IMG/VR virus record: IMGVR_UViG_3300035661_000009
Location: 96,016-160,015 of that record
Strand: one strand, 5' to 3'
Source of the DNA: a virus
DNA length: 64,000 bases
The notes under the pieces are model-generated. The model ran no database searches. It had not been told where the DNA came from and worked only from the letters and a program-made list of their open reading frames with translations. Below are positions 21,082 to 29,856 of this stretch, one piece after another. The position numbers and the translations under genes were made by a program. Position 1 is the stretch's first letter. The number at the start of each line of letters is the position of its first letter.

Positions 21082-21570
21082 ATGAAAAATCTAATTCTTG
21101 CTTTATCTTTAATGTCATGTTCTGGAAGTCGTGAAATCTGTAAGACAAAGTGTGGGGTCTCGTTTTATGGTCAAATAAAGACCCAAGACACTATAGGCGA
21201 CAATACCTGTGCAGAATTACAGCGTATTGAAGATCTAACCATGAGCGTTTATTCCGATATAGTAACTGATCCTCGTTTTAATGTTAAAAATATGTGCCAG
21301 TCTTTAAATGGGTATTCATTGTGGACTAATCCCGAAAGCCATTGGATTGATGGCTGGAATAGAGATATTGCTGGAATGACCGAATGCGACACTAAGATCA
21401 TAGAAATCAACAATTCTCCATTTAACCTATCTTCTATTCATCATGAATTTGCCCATGTAATTCAGAATTGTGAGGCTGTCTTGCCCATTACAGATGGCGA
21501 AGATATAGATCATGCTGACTGGACTAGAGACTTCATTAACAAAGGAATTGACCAACTCTATGGAGAGTAA
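21082..21570 (+). CDS. lipoprotein zinc metallopeptidase-like
   Basis: This 162-residue protein has a short signal peptide with a lipobox ending at Cys13 (LSLMSC). A zincin motif HEFAH lies at residues 121-125, and a downstream DIDHADW offers a third ligand (His144). Several Cys suggest disulfides. Such a protein would sit on the outer or inner membrane facing the periplasm. It could process an envelope protein or block superinfection (inference). It ends with GIDQLYG, as does the region near the C terminus of the small lipoprotein at 15331-15597. Confidence 0.72.
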   Translation: MKNLILALSLMSCSGSREICKTKCGVSFYGQIKTQDTIGDNTCAELQRIEDLTMSVYSDIVTDPRFNVKNMCQSLNGYSLWTNPESHWIDGWNRDIAGMTECDTKIIEINNSPFNLSSIHHEFAHVIQNCEAVLPITDGEDIDHADWTRDFINKGIDQLYGE

Positions 21571-21838
21571 GCCATTTTGGGATGAAATTTACATGAAAAA
21601 TAAGCCGGTCATAGAAAATAAGCCGGACGACCTTAATTACACCGGATTCAAATCTCAATGTGGTATGTGCCCTAAAATAACTGGCTATGTCTTGGATGTA
21701 GAAGGGTGTCCCGGCATCCCATGCTGTAGTTTGGAATGCTATGATAAGTTCGATAAAGGTGATTTAAAGGATTCAAAAAAATCGAAGGATGAAATCCTTG
21801 TAACTCAAATTGTACCACCGATTACGGCGGCGACTTGA
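21560..21838 (+). CDS. zinc-knuckle orphan protein, 92 aa
   Basis: The start is set at the ATG at 21560, overlapping the previous gene by 11 bases. It contains CGMCP near residue 36 and a CPGIPCCSLEC cluster near 52-62, which would bind one or two zinc ions. A KPVIENKPDD duplication lies upstream. Function unknown. Confidence 0.6.
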   Translation: MESKPFWDEIYMKNKPVIENKPDDLNYTGFKSQCGMCPKITGYVLDVEGCPGIPCCSLECYDKFDKGDLKDSKKSKDEILVTQIVPPITAAT

Positions 21839-22245
21839 GTGACTTAATTACCGCTTATTGTGATGGCAGTAGTACGGGTAAAAGTAATAAACCTTGGGGT
21901 TGGGGGTTTGTGGTTGTTCACAATGATATTGTAATTGGCTATGGCTATGGCGGCGGGCCTTCTGGCACTAACAATATGGGAGAGTTATCCGGCGCTATTC
22001 AAGCCATGGAGTATTGCATTGAAGCTAAAATTAAAAAAATTCTGCTTATTTCGGACAGTATGTATTGCTTAGATCTACTAAATGGTGATAAAATCGCTTC
22101 CAAGAATAGAGAATTAGTAGAATGGATGCTCTACTTAAAAAGCCAAATTGATGTAAAGACGCGATGGGTAAAAGGACATAGCGGTGATAAGTTTAATGAA
22201 ATAGCAGATAGATTAGCTAAAAAGGGAAAACAAAAACATGTTTAG
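21835..22245 (+). CDS. ribonuclease HI
   Basis: This 136-residue protein has the RNase H acidic set: Asp10 in YCDGSS, Glu50 in MGELSGA, Asp74 in LISDSMY and Asp125 near the C terminus, with the flexible-loop His115 in VKGHSGD. Single-domain RNase HI length. It degrades RNA in RNA-DNA hybrids, for example primers during phage replication. It starts with TTG at 21835, overlapping the previous stop (TTGA). It overlaps the next gene by 8 bases. Confidence 0.92.
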   Translation: MSDLITAYCDGSSTGKSNKPWGWGFVVVHNDIVIGYGYGGGPSGTNNMGELSGAIQAMEYCIEAKIKKILLISDSMYCLDLLNGDKIASKNRELVEWMLYLKSQIDVKTRWVKGHSGDKFNEIADRLAKKGKQKHV

Positions 22246-22906
22246 AATTCACTTCAAAAAAGACAAAGCCTTAGGTTTTACAGACGATGCTGAAATGGCT
22301 ACAGAACAAGATGATTTTCTTTACGGCTTTCTACAAGCTCCTATTACACTAGATGAAGATGTAACCTTGCTAGACTTCCTTCGATTAGTTACTAAAAGCT
22401 CCTCAACCTCTGATTTATTGACCGATATCTTCTCAACTCCATTTAGGGCCATCTTAGCTGAAATGGAGCCGGGCGGGGAAATGATTAAAGACGAAATCCT
22501 CTCAATAGGCAAGAGGATAGAGGCGTTTGAGACAAATCACCAAAACAAGAATTGGATAGCAGAAACTACCGATATGTCTATTGTCAAAGACGGGCAGAAG
22601 TTTGCTTGTTGGGGTATGACAAATGCTGAGTTAGGTAGACTTAGGCTGGGTATTGAAGCTACTATAAACATAGCCATTTTAGATAAACAGTATAAAGACA
22701 AAGCTAATTTGGATGTAGACTTTGAACCTACATTCTATGAGTTCATGACAGTTATGGCAAATGAACTCGCTTTTGCTCCGTTAGACAAAGACAAAGAAGA
22801 CCTTACTAAAATGTTGCTAGAACGAGCAAATGATACAAAAGGCTCGGTTGAGTGGAAAGATACAAAATGGGCTAAAATAGTAGCTCAAGATATTGAGGAC
22901 ATGTAA
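22238..22906 (+). CDS. orphan protein, 222 aa, helical
   Basis: An acidic helical protein without recognised motif. It contains LDFLRLVTKSSSTSDLL near residues 45-61 and a GMTNAELGRLRLGIEA helix near 125-140. It is coupled to RNase H (8-base overlap) and to the HAD gene (1-base overlap). A replication-linked role is possible from context only. Confidence 0.68.
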   Translation: MFRIHFKKDKALGFTDDAEMATEQDDFLYGFLQAPITLDEDVTLLDFLRLVTKSSSTSDLLTDIFSTPFRAILAEMEPGGEMIKDEILSIGKRIEAFETNHQNKNWIAETTDMSIVKDGQKFACWGMTNAELGRLRLGIEATINIAILDKQYKDKANLDVDFEPTFYEFMTVMANELAFAPLDKDKEDLTKMLLERANDTKGSVEWKDTKWAKIVAQDIEDM

Positions 22907-23436
22907 TGAGAATAATTCTAGATATAGATGGCACGTTAGCTGACGCTACCCATAGGTTGCATTACATTGAACACGCTGAGTTAAAAGACCAAGATTGGAA
23001 AGGCTTCCTTAAGCCGGATGAAATCGCTAAAGATCTTCCTATTCCAGAAGCCCAAAGAGTGGTTAATGAGCTAAAAAATCTAGATTGCGGGCCCGAAATA
23101 CTCTTTTTAACTGGCAGAAACGAGTCATTAAGAGAGGTAACTACGAATTGGCTGTTATCATACTTCGTAGACACTCTTACTTCCGATAGACTGCTTATGC
23201 GCCCTGTAGATAATGCTGAGAAGCCGACGGTCTATAAGACTGGGCATTTAAAGAAGCTTGATCCTAAGGTTGGGGAGTGGTATTCTGTTCCTCCGACGCT
23301 TTGTTTTGACGACGACCCATATATGCAGACAGTCTATATGTCTTTTGGGTTTATACCCTTCTTGGCGCCGAGGTGTTGGGAAATAATGTTTAATGCAAAT
23401 GAAGATCTATTACCAGAGACTTATTGGAGAAAATAA
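22906..23436 (+). CDS. HAD-family phosphatase
   Basis: This 176-residue protein has the HAD motif I DIDGT with Asp6 and Asp8, motif II LFLTGRN near residue 65, a Lys region near 105, and motif IV CFDDDP near 130. The ADATHRLHYI element after motif I resembles the phosphatase half of phage polynucleotide kinase/phosphatases and related 5'(3')-nucleotidases. The kinase half is absent. The next gene's ATG overlaps its stop by one base. Confidence 0.82.
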   Translation: MRIILDIDGTLADATHRLHYIEHAELKDQDWKGFLKPDEIAKDLPIPEAQRVVNELKNLDCGPEILFLTGRNESLREVTTNWLLSYFVDTLTSDRLLMRPVDNAEKPTVYKTGHLKKLDPKVGEWYSVPPTLCFDDDPYMQTVYMSFGFIPFLAPRCWEIMFNANEDLLPETYWRK

Positions 23437-24893
23437 TGTCAATAAATGAAGACTACATACACTTAGAAAATGTAACAAAATGGAAAGAAAAAAATCCAAC
23501 GCTAAAAAAAGTAAATGACGTTTTACAAGCGCTTTTTTACCCCATCGTCAATATAAATAATATATTTATAGGCGGGGGGTTTATTATGAATGCTGTCGAT
23601 GAAAGCCACCCTTACACAGATATTGATGTTTATGTAAGAACTACTCCAAGTGTGAGTCTTAAAAATTCAATATTATTACAGTTAACTAAAAAGTGGGTAC
23701 ATGTAGCAGCCAATCCATATACAGGAGACCTAGATTACATTACCGCCAGACAAAATGGCGTTGTCACAAATAGCACGTCTAATAATGCAATAAGAGTTGC
23801 TGGGCCACCGAATTTTTACAACACGAATGTTTACAACACGAATGTTTACAACGCGAATGTTTACACCTTACCAATAACTCCGATAGAAATTACAGATATT
23901 AAAGTCAAGGCTAGAAACGCAAGTATTGCTGAATATGAAGATAGGCTTCATATTCAAGATATTATTGAATGCAATATAGATGAGCTTAAATTCCAACTAA
24001 TTGTAGTAGAAGAGTATGCAGATGCTTCATTTCAAAGACAAATTCTCCAATCGTTTGATTTTGATACCTGTAAGGTTGGAATTACAATGGATGGGTTCAA
24101 TCTTGCGTATAAAACAGATACATTAGAATTAATCTTAGAAAAAGAGCTTGTCTTAGCTGAAGATGTTGAAATAAACGAAAAAATCAAAAAGCGTATAGAG
24201 AAGTATGTAGCTAAGGGCTATAACCTAAGTTCTGGGATTCTAGCTAAGCTAGAGGCTTATAATAATACCCATAATATCCATAATACCCATAATACTAATA
24301 GCATGGCTGTAAATCAGATAGCTAATTTATTTAGAATTGGAGTGTCTACGATGAATGGCGATAGAAATACCATATCCATGGTAAATCCATGTGTTGAGAT
24401 AGAGATTCCCCCGCCAGCAGAACGCATTGCAATGTATAGCATACCAAATACGGAATTCATTGATAGATTAGATACTTTGTCTGACGAAATTCGTGCTAAT
24501 GCAGGTAGCATGATAAATAGCTCTAACTGGAGCTATATTGACTCATACACAGACATATCCCCAGCGGCTCGTCCGTTTGCTGAACAAGCTCCAGCAATTA
24601 ACGAACAAACTGAACGATCCCCTTGGAGAGCAATTCTTAATAATAGAGCGACACCTCAAGAGGTTTTTGAAGCCTATTCTAGCCCACCGATAGACAGGTT
24701 CTCCTCATTATGTGGATGCGAATGGTGTAATAATGGGCTGCCGCCGCCACCCGCAACGCCGTCGGGTAGGGTGGAAGACATTGGCGATGATAGCTATTTA
24801 GGGAATACGAGTAATAACTCCTTAAATAATTCTTTAAATGCTACTATGTCCAGAAGGGCCAGAAATAGATCGAGTTCAGATATAGACGAATAA
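23436..24893 (+). CDS. Pol-beta-fold nucleotidyltransferase-like protein
   Basis: The start is set at the ATG at 23436 behind GGAG; this gives 485 residues. GGG at about residues 46-48, followed by DIDVYV with Asp62 and Asp64, is the nucleotidyltransferase helix-turn and metal-binding pair. A QSFDFDTCKVGI element near 205 is typical of related phage and large-virus proteins. The C-terminal 200 residues are low-complexity, with a CGCEWCNNG zinc-like element near 430. It has tandem in-frame repeats: a YNTNV type near 130-145 and an NTHN type near 280. Substrate unknown; tRNA-like or protein targets are possible. Confidence 0.72.
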   Translation: MSINEDYIHLENVTKWKEKNPTLKKVNDVLQALFYPIVNINNIFIGGGFIMNAVDESHPYTDIDVYVRTTPSVSLKNSILLQLTKKWVHVAANPYTGDLDYITARQNGVVTNSTSNNAIRVAGPPNFYNTNVYNTNVYNANVYTLPITPIEITDIKVKARNASIAEYEDRLHIQDIIECNIDELKFQLIVVEEYADASFQRQILQSFDFDTCKVGITMDGFNLAYKTDTLELILEKELVLAEDVEINEKIKKRIEKYVAKGYNLSSGILAKLEAYNNTHNIHNTHNTNSMAVNQIANLFRIGVSTMNGDRNTISMVNPCVEIEIPPPAERIAMYSIPNTEFIDRLDTLSDEIRANAGSMINSSNWSYIDSYTDISPAARPFAEQAPAINEQTERSPWRAILNNRATPQEVFEAYSSPPIDRFSSLCGCEWCNNGLPPPPATPSGRVEDIGDDSYLGNTSNNSLNNSLNATMSRRARNRSSSDIDE

Positions 24894-24903
24894 TTGGTGA
24901 TAT

Positions 24904-25410
24904 GTGAAGCGAACCTTAGTATTAAATAATAATTATGCCCCACTTGGAACAGTAAATTGGCAAAGAGCGGTTATATTACTGTTCCAAAACAAGGCTGAAT
25001 TAATAGAAACCTTTGAAGATGTGATTCATACCACAAATAGAACATATCCAATGCCAGCAGTAATTAAGGTTTCGACATATATTAAGGCTCGTTCCGTTGG
25101 GGTTAGATTTAATAAAGAAAACGTTTTCCTTAGAGATAAGGGTAAATGCCAGTATTGTCTTAAAAAACTAGTAAGTAAATTAGCTACATTTGACCACGTA
25201 ATACCCAAATCCAAAGGCGGAAAAACTCAGTGGAATAACATAGTAACAAGTTGTTATGACTGTAATCAGTTCAAAAGCAATAAGATGCCGGAAGAAGCTG
25301 GAATGAAGTTGTTAACCAAGCCTATTAAACCTACTCCATCGTCTATGAACATGACATTTAAAATGACTAATAGTAGCATACCCGAAAGCTGGAAAAAGTA
25401 TTTATGGTAA
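24904..25410 (+). CDS. HNH endonuclease
   Basis: This 168-residue protein has the HNH core: CQYC at about residues 79-82, FDHVIPKSKGG at about 98-108, an NN element, then CYDCNQFKSNK. It matches free-standing phage HNH nucleases that nick or cut DNA in packaging or homing. GTG start at 24904; a weak GGTGA lies upstream. It overlaps the next gene by 7 bases, so it is part of the operon and not an isolated insertion. Confidence 0.9.
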   Translation: MKRTLVLNNNYAPLGTVNWQRAVILLFQNKAELIETFEDVIHTTNRTYPMPAVIKVSTYIKARSVGVRFNKENVFLRDKGKCQYCLKKLVSKLATFDHVIPKSKGGKTQWNNIVTSCYDCNQFKSNKMPEEAGMKLLTKPIKPTPSSMNMTFKMTNSSIPESWKKYLW

Positions 25411-25724
25411 TTAAAGCAGATATTGAATTAGACGAACAAGACTTTAAAGCGGCGAAAGAAATGATGGATGAGCTTATTAATGTAGACTATTTTGGTAAAA
25501 TAAGCTATGATTGCTTCGTATTGCTGGAAAAAGTGCTACAAACCATTCGTAAAGCTGAAGAGAACCAGAAGATTAAAGAAGGAATGAAGCGCAAGGCTGG
25601 TAGTTATGAATGGCAATCAGATAGATGTGTATGTGGACATACGGCGCACGATCATGCATTGATGGGAACTACCCTTTGTATACTTGAAGGCTGCCGATGT
25701 GAGTTATTTAAGGAGAAGAAATAA
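25404..25724 (+). CDS. small zinc-binding protein, 106 aa
   Basis: Helical N-terminal 70 residues, followed by a CVCGHTAHDH ... C ... CRC element (residues about 73-100) that forms a Cys/His zinc site. This C-terminal element is common in phage and actinobacterial small proteins of unknown function. It overlaps the endolysin start by one base. Confidence 0.66.
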   Translation: MVIKADIELDEQDFKAAKEMMDELINVDYFGKISYDCFVLLEKVLQTIRKAEENQKIKEGMKRKAGSYEWQSDRCVCGHTAHDHALMGTTLCILEGCRCELFKEKK

Positions 25725-26287
25725 TGAGTTTTGTATTAACCCCAGATAAGCAAGTGTTTATGTCGAGTTTAGTAAAGGCCGCTTTAGCGGTTCGTCCTGC
25801 AATGAGCCTAAACGCCCGTGTGCTACTAACGGCGTGGGCCTGCCATGAGTCGGGGTGGGGTCAGTCGAACCCGGCTAAACGGGCCTTCAACCTCTGGAAT
25901 GTCAGCAAAGGGGCTTGGACCGGACCGACTTTGGCGGGTGGAGATACTGAATTTACCGTAGGTAGCAAAAATCCTCCAAAAGCCATAACACAGCAATGGC
26001 GAGTTTATAGAAGTATGGAAGAGTCTGTTAAAGACATCTTCAATTTCCTTGAAAATAGCCCCGGATTCGTGAACTATCGAGAGGCCGCTGCCCAGCTAAT
26101 GGCGGGTGACGCTCAATTCGCGACAACCCTAGGGGTGCTTGACAGAGGCCCCGATGGTGCTATAATCAGGGTGGATACCCGGAAGGGAACGGCAGGTTTC
26201 TACACGCTGCCCCGAAAAGATTACCAAAAGGGCGTCGATGATATCGTTAATATGATATCTGGATTTATACAAACTAATTGTACCTAA
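25724..26287 (+). CDS. endolysin, glucosaminidase/muramidase (FlgJ-like fold)
   Basis: This 187-residue protein has the catalytic Glu42 in ACHESGWGQS, followed by FNLWNVSKG, the hallmark of the GH73-type N-acetylglucosaminidase domain. A YRSMEESVKDIFNFL helix and a YxxGVDDIVNMI tail complete the domain. There is no signal peptide, so a holin is needed for release. The gene is much more GC-rich in its first half than its neighbours. It should cut peptidoglycan glycan strands at lysis. Confidence 0.88.
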   Translation: MSFVLTPDKQVFMSSLVKAALAVRPAMSLNARVLLTAWACHESGWGQSNPAKRAFNLWNVSKGAWTGPTLAGGDTEFTVGSKNPPKAITQQWRVYRSMEESVKDIFNFLENSPGFVNYREAAAQLMAGDAQFATTLGVLDRGPDGAIIRVDTRKGTAGFYTLPRKDYQKGVDDIVNMISGFIQTNCT

Positions 26288-26290
26288 ATA

Positions 26291-26542
26291 ATGTTTAATT
26301 TACCAAACATAGAAGATTGGGAATTTGACTTTGCTGCTGATGGTGGGAAAAGTAGTTCAAAGCCAGGGAAAGAACTTATTAATACTGCACCGGTAAAGAA
26401 AGATATAATGCTGTGGAATTGTTATATTTGTGGTAGACCCAAGGCCCTAGAAGAAGGCGCGGCTACGACATTGAACGAAAGAGAGAATTTGCTTATACAT
26501 TATGAATGTAAAAAATTCAACATTGATGACAATAAGTATTGA
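26291..26542 (+). CDS. small zinc-finger protein, 83 aa
   Basis: A CYICG at about residues 47-51 and a later H...C (HYEC) give a likely zinc site in the C-terminal half. The N-terminal half is charged and Ser-rich. Function unknown. Confidence 0.6.
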   Translation: MFNLPNIEDWEFDFAADGGKSSSKPGKELINTAPVKKDIMLWNCYICGRPKALEEGAATTLNERENLLIHYECKKFNIDDNKY

Positions 26543-26810
26543 ACAACTCGCTATATTAAGTTCATTATCTACCTCTCAAGAACCAAAATCGCTACTAGCG
26601 TGGGAGCTAGAGCGATTTTTTGGTCATAATTACAGTATGGCTAGTAAGGTAGTTGATGGGCTTGTAGTTATGGGGTACGCTCGATACGTACCAAAAATAG
26701 GTAAATACGAGATTACATCAGAAGGTATTGAGGCGATGTCAGAAGGTGCTAAGGGATTTAAGGCGTGCTATGACATTATCTACCGTGTAGCTAATATCAA
26801 CAATCACTAA
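26526..26810 (+). CDS. winged-helix-like small regulator
   Basis: The start is uncertain; ATG at 26502 is also open. The product of 94 to 102 residues has helices SIEQLAILSSL and SLLAWELERFF, a recognition-like helix ASKVVDGLVVMGY, and a wing ARYVPKIGKYEIT, as in winged-helix DNA-binding proteins. It is the last rightward gene. Its stop overlaps the stop of the convergent late operon by three bases. It could be a late switch regulator (inference). Confidence 0.6.
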   Translation: MTISIEQLAILSSLSTSQEPKSLLAWELERFFGHNYSMASKVVDGLVVMGYARYVPKIGKYEITSEGIEAMSEGAKGFKACYDIIYRVANINNH

Positions 26811-29215
26811 AGATTTAATCCAAAGCTTATTGGCAAGATTTGTGACGTTCCGTTTATTTCTAATACTATATTAATCATTAATACTGGGCCATTTTGCTGT
26901 ATATCTAACGAAGCAACGTTTCTAAACGTCGAGTCACCCTTAAACATAGTTAATATAGCTGAAGTTAACTCTTTAATATTTACGTCAGCTATACTGTCGC
27001 CTACGTCGAAATTAATGCCATATTCAGGATGGAGTGGCAATGTTCCTTGCTTGGTAGATAAAGCTAACTTAATTCTTTGAATAATGTTTTGCATACCATA
27101 AGCTAGCTTACAATCTCCGTCTGGTGTTATAGCTAAGTCTCCATCTGGGGTTAATAGCAAATCTACGCCGCCAACATCCAATAAAGTATCCATTTCGTCT
27201 ACGTCAGGAACTTTAGATAGTTTTGGATCTTCCCTTGGTGTATTTGCGCTTGGGATATAGATAACTTGTTGTGAATTCACCGTTCCGGGTAAAAACGCCT
27301 GTAACGTGGCTGAAGCCGCGATTACGTAACTATCTAGATCTGCGTTACCAGAAAGCTCAACCTCTACAAAGCCTGTGTATATTTCTCTAATATTATTAAT
27401 AGTTCTTTTGTTATTGGGCTTATTAAGAGAAGAGATCCAGACGTATTGACCAATATATAAATTAGTTTTATCTGAAACATAGCATTTTCTGCCATCTCCG
27501 TTAACTAAGAATGGGAGTTGAAATCCAGTTTCATCTACATAAGGCGCTCGTAAGCCATTTAGGGCTGCGATCTCATGCCATCTGTCTGTATTGCCTAGAT
27601 ACATTTGCGAGACTTGTTCTAGTGTATGATTATAAGGAAAAGGAATGGCGAACTTACTTACTGGAGTGGTAAAAGCAATGCCGCTTCTCTGAGCCAAACC
27701 TGCAATATATTCTAAGCTAGTGAATTTAGGTGGGTTTACATCTCTTGACATGGCAAGATAATCCAATGATTGAATTAAATTGTCTAAATAAAACAACGTA
27801 TTTAGCTCATCATCGGTTAAGTTAGGCTTTAATGTAGTTATTTGAATACTAATAGCATCTAGCTGATTAGCCATGTTTTCATAATCAGTTCTTGTCTGAT
27901 TAGCTACTTTATTTTGGTATTGAAATATAGCATTTTTCATTGTGCTACTTAGCTTAATATCTCTTGGATTCAAACCATCAAAGAAGTCATGTAGCTTTCC
28001 ACCCATAGGTTCGTCGCCGGGCTTTGGCAATATATGACTAGGAATGCGACGACCATCTAACCCTGGATAGTTAACTGTATCGGTAGTTACATTTATTCCG
28101 TATAGATCTTGAGTAAGCTGATTCCACTTTGTCTGTAGCTGATTACCTACGTCTAAGTTGTTGTAATCGGCTATTTCAGCTTGCATTGAAGCTACAACGT
28201 TTTGAAATAGATTATGAGGAAGGTCTAGTACAGAAAGCGGGATATTAAGTATGCTTTTGACTCCACCTGATAAATTCCTAATAGTTTCGCTTAATGCAAA
28301 TCCAAGACCGTTGCCCACTGAATTTAGCAAATCGTTAATCGATTGAAACGCAGTCGAGGCGTTTTTAATTAGATTAAGTATACCAGTAGCTATATTCGGT
28401 AGTTTTGCAGAAGGAATTGCAATAGGGCTATCAAAACTACCCCCATCTATCATAGCCGGGTTTACACGTTTCCAAGCCTTTAATTTCAATGTGTATAAAT
28501 ATTCCATTGGAGAGTTGACCGCTCTTTTCATATCAAATGAAACACCGCTGCATATGTAGGCGGCTTCGTCTTTATTTATGATTAGAGCCAATCTCAAGTC
28601 AGTTGAATTAACTACTGATTTTGGCGTATTTACTTGGATCTTGCTCTTCTTTAATTCTAAGTATTGCTCTAAGAATTGTTGGAATAATCGAAATTGATAA
28701 TAACCAGTAGACTCTGTTGGAATTCTGTCCGGATCTAAGTCAGTGTAGCTAAGACCTTTATTTATATTGCTTTTAAATATATTCAAAGGATTGGCTGAAG
28801 ATAGGTCGTTTAACGAACCACCAAGAATGTAACCCAAAACTGGCGGAAGCTGGGCTACAACACTATTCTTAATAGGCGTAAATCCAGTAGTCCCTTGTAA
28901 CGTAATATCTCTAAATGGCGAGCCGTTGTGATATTCGACGATTCCATTAAGCGTGGCTTGGACGTTTGTGGCTATAGCTCCGGTTATGGTTAGTTCTTGT
29001 GGTGGGATAGGTAAGACAAACTCCCAATGAGATAAATATTTAGAGGTTCCGTCTATTGGAGACAAAATAGCCATTTTATATGGATAATATTTATTCCAGT
29101 TGTCTGGGAAAAAGAAGTTTTGATCCCATGAGATAGTAGACAAAGCCTTAAGGGCCTCATCCCCTTTGCTCTCGACGTATCCAATTCCATTCTTACTGTA
29201 TTGTATTAATTCCAT
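26807..29215 (-). CDS. baseplate protein with LysM-like and gp25-like parts
   Basis: This 802-residue protein contains a LysM-like stretch near residues 530-555 (YLGNTDRWHEIAALNG). The C-terminal about 110 residues match the gp25-like baseplate wedge fold (LTPDGDLAI, GMQNIIQRIKLAL, HPEYGINF, then beta-rich end). The N-terminal half is large, with many aromatic residues and a PIPPQELTI element typical of tail-tube-initiator or LysM-type baseplate proteins. This is a fusion of parts that are separate in T4. Its start codon follows an AATCTT motif by about 7 bases with no Shine-Dalgarno between. Confidence 0.78.
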   Translation of the reverse strand: MELIQYSKNGIGYVESKGDEALKALSTISWDQNFFFPDNWNKYYPYKMAILSPIDGTSKYLSHWEFVLPIPPQELTITGAIATNVQATLNGIVEYHNGSPFRDITLQGTTGFTPIKNSVVAQLPPVLGYILGGSLNDLSSANPLNIFKSNINKGLSYTDLDPDRIPTESTGYYQFRLFQQFLEQYLELKKSKIQVNTPKSVVNSTDLRLALIINKDEAAYICSGVSFDMKRAVNSPMEYLYTLKLKAWKRVNPAMIDGGSFDSPIAIPSAKLPNIATGILNLIKNASTAFQSINDLLNSVGNGLGFALSETIRNLSGGVKSILNIPLSVLDLPHNLFQNVVASMQAEIADYNNLDVGNQLQTKWNQLTQDLYGINVTTDTVNYPGLDGRRIPSHILPKPGDEPMGGKLHDFFDGLNPRDIKLSSTMKNAIFQYQNKVANQTRTDYENMANQLDAISIQITTLKPNLTDDELNTLFYLDNLIQSLDYLAMSRDVNPPKFTSLEYIAGLAQRSGIAFTTPVSKFAIPFPYNHTLEQVSQMYLGNTDRWHEIAALNGLRAPYVDETGFQLPFLVNGDGRKCYVSDKTNLYIGQYVWISSLNKPNNKRTINNIREIYTGFVEVELSGNADLDSYVIAASATLQAFLPGTVNSQQVIYIPSANTPREDPKLSKVPDVDEMDTLLDVGGVDLLLTPDGDLAITPDGDCKLAYGMQNIIQRIKLALSTKQGTLPLHPEYGINFDVGDSIADVNIKELTSAILTMFKGDSTFRNVASLDIQQNGPVLMINIVLEINGTSQILPISFGLNL

Positions 29216-29221
29216 ATAGTT

Positions 29222-29227
29222 AAGATT
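29222..29227 (-). promoter_or_regulatory. late AATCTT motif before 29215 gene
   Basis: The leftward strand reads ACAATCTTAACTATATGG, with the ATG of the baseplate gene inside TATATGG. It is one of at least ten copies in the late region. Confidence 0.55.
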
Positions 29228-29241
29228 GTTTCCTTGTCTTG

Positions 29242-29853
29242 CTATCCAGCTATTGTCATATTAATGGAAGAATTGCCGTCTATAGTGAAGTTAGTGCCAG
29301 TTGAAGGGGAGTTGTTCTTAACCGCATACAAAGTTATGGTTGGAGTGCCTTGTAAGGTCACTACGAACGTCCCAGTTACGTGTTTTTGATTAGTATCAGT
29401 AATATATGTAAGTAATTGATTGCTTTGAGTTCCGGATACGTCAATCCAGTATTGCAGTAAATGAGCGGGAGACGCAGAAACGGCTATATCGAATTGTACA
29501 GAAACTAACGCCTGTCTAGGTACTGATATGCTATCCGTAACAGTAAAGGCTATTAATGGCGTAGGGATGCCTCTAAAGGTAATGGTTGACGGCACTGGCG
29601 ATATAGTTTGTTGAGCGAAGAATGGGGCCATGTACTTAACCGATACGGCTAATCCAGCCTTAATGCCATCTTGTGAGACATTGTAAGCATCACCGCCGCT
29701 TGGAACCAAAACGTCATAATTAGGCACCGGAATAGCTTTAGTTCCATAATCGACGCCATTAGCTTGCAAACCTTGGCGCAATACCTTATCGGTATCTAAC
29801 GCCATTTGGTCTAACAATGCCTTATCTGCTATATTTACGCTAAATTTTGCCAT
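29242..29853 (-). CDS. baseplate-region structural protein, 203 aa
   Basis: A beta-rich, Thr/Val/Pro-rich protein with few charged residues in its C-terminal half, typical of virion proteins. It lies between the spike and the gp25-fusion genes, which suggests a baseplate or tail-tip part. No family is recognised. Confidence 0.65.
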   Translation of the reverse strand: MAKFSVNIADKALLDQMALDTDKVLRQGLQANGVDYGTKAIPVPNYDVLVPSGGDAYNVSQDGIKAGLAVSVKYMAPFFAQQTISPVPSTITFRGIPTPLIAFTVTDSISVPRQALVSVQFDIAVSASPAHLLQYWIDVSGTQSNQLLTYITDTNQKHVTGTFVVTLQGTPTITLYAVKNNSPSTGTNFTIDGNSSINMTIAG

Positions 29854-29856
29854 TTA

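Noticed and set aside
24904-25410. HNH gene as a homing element inserted in a host gene
   Set aside because: It overlaps the next gene and no interrupted gene is visible on its flanks, so it looks like a normal operon member.
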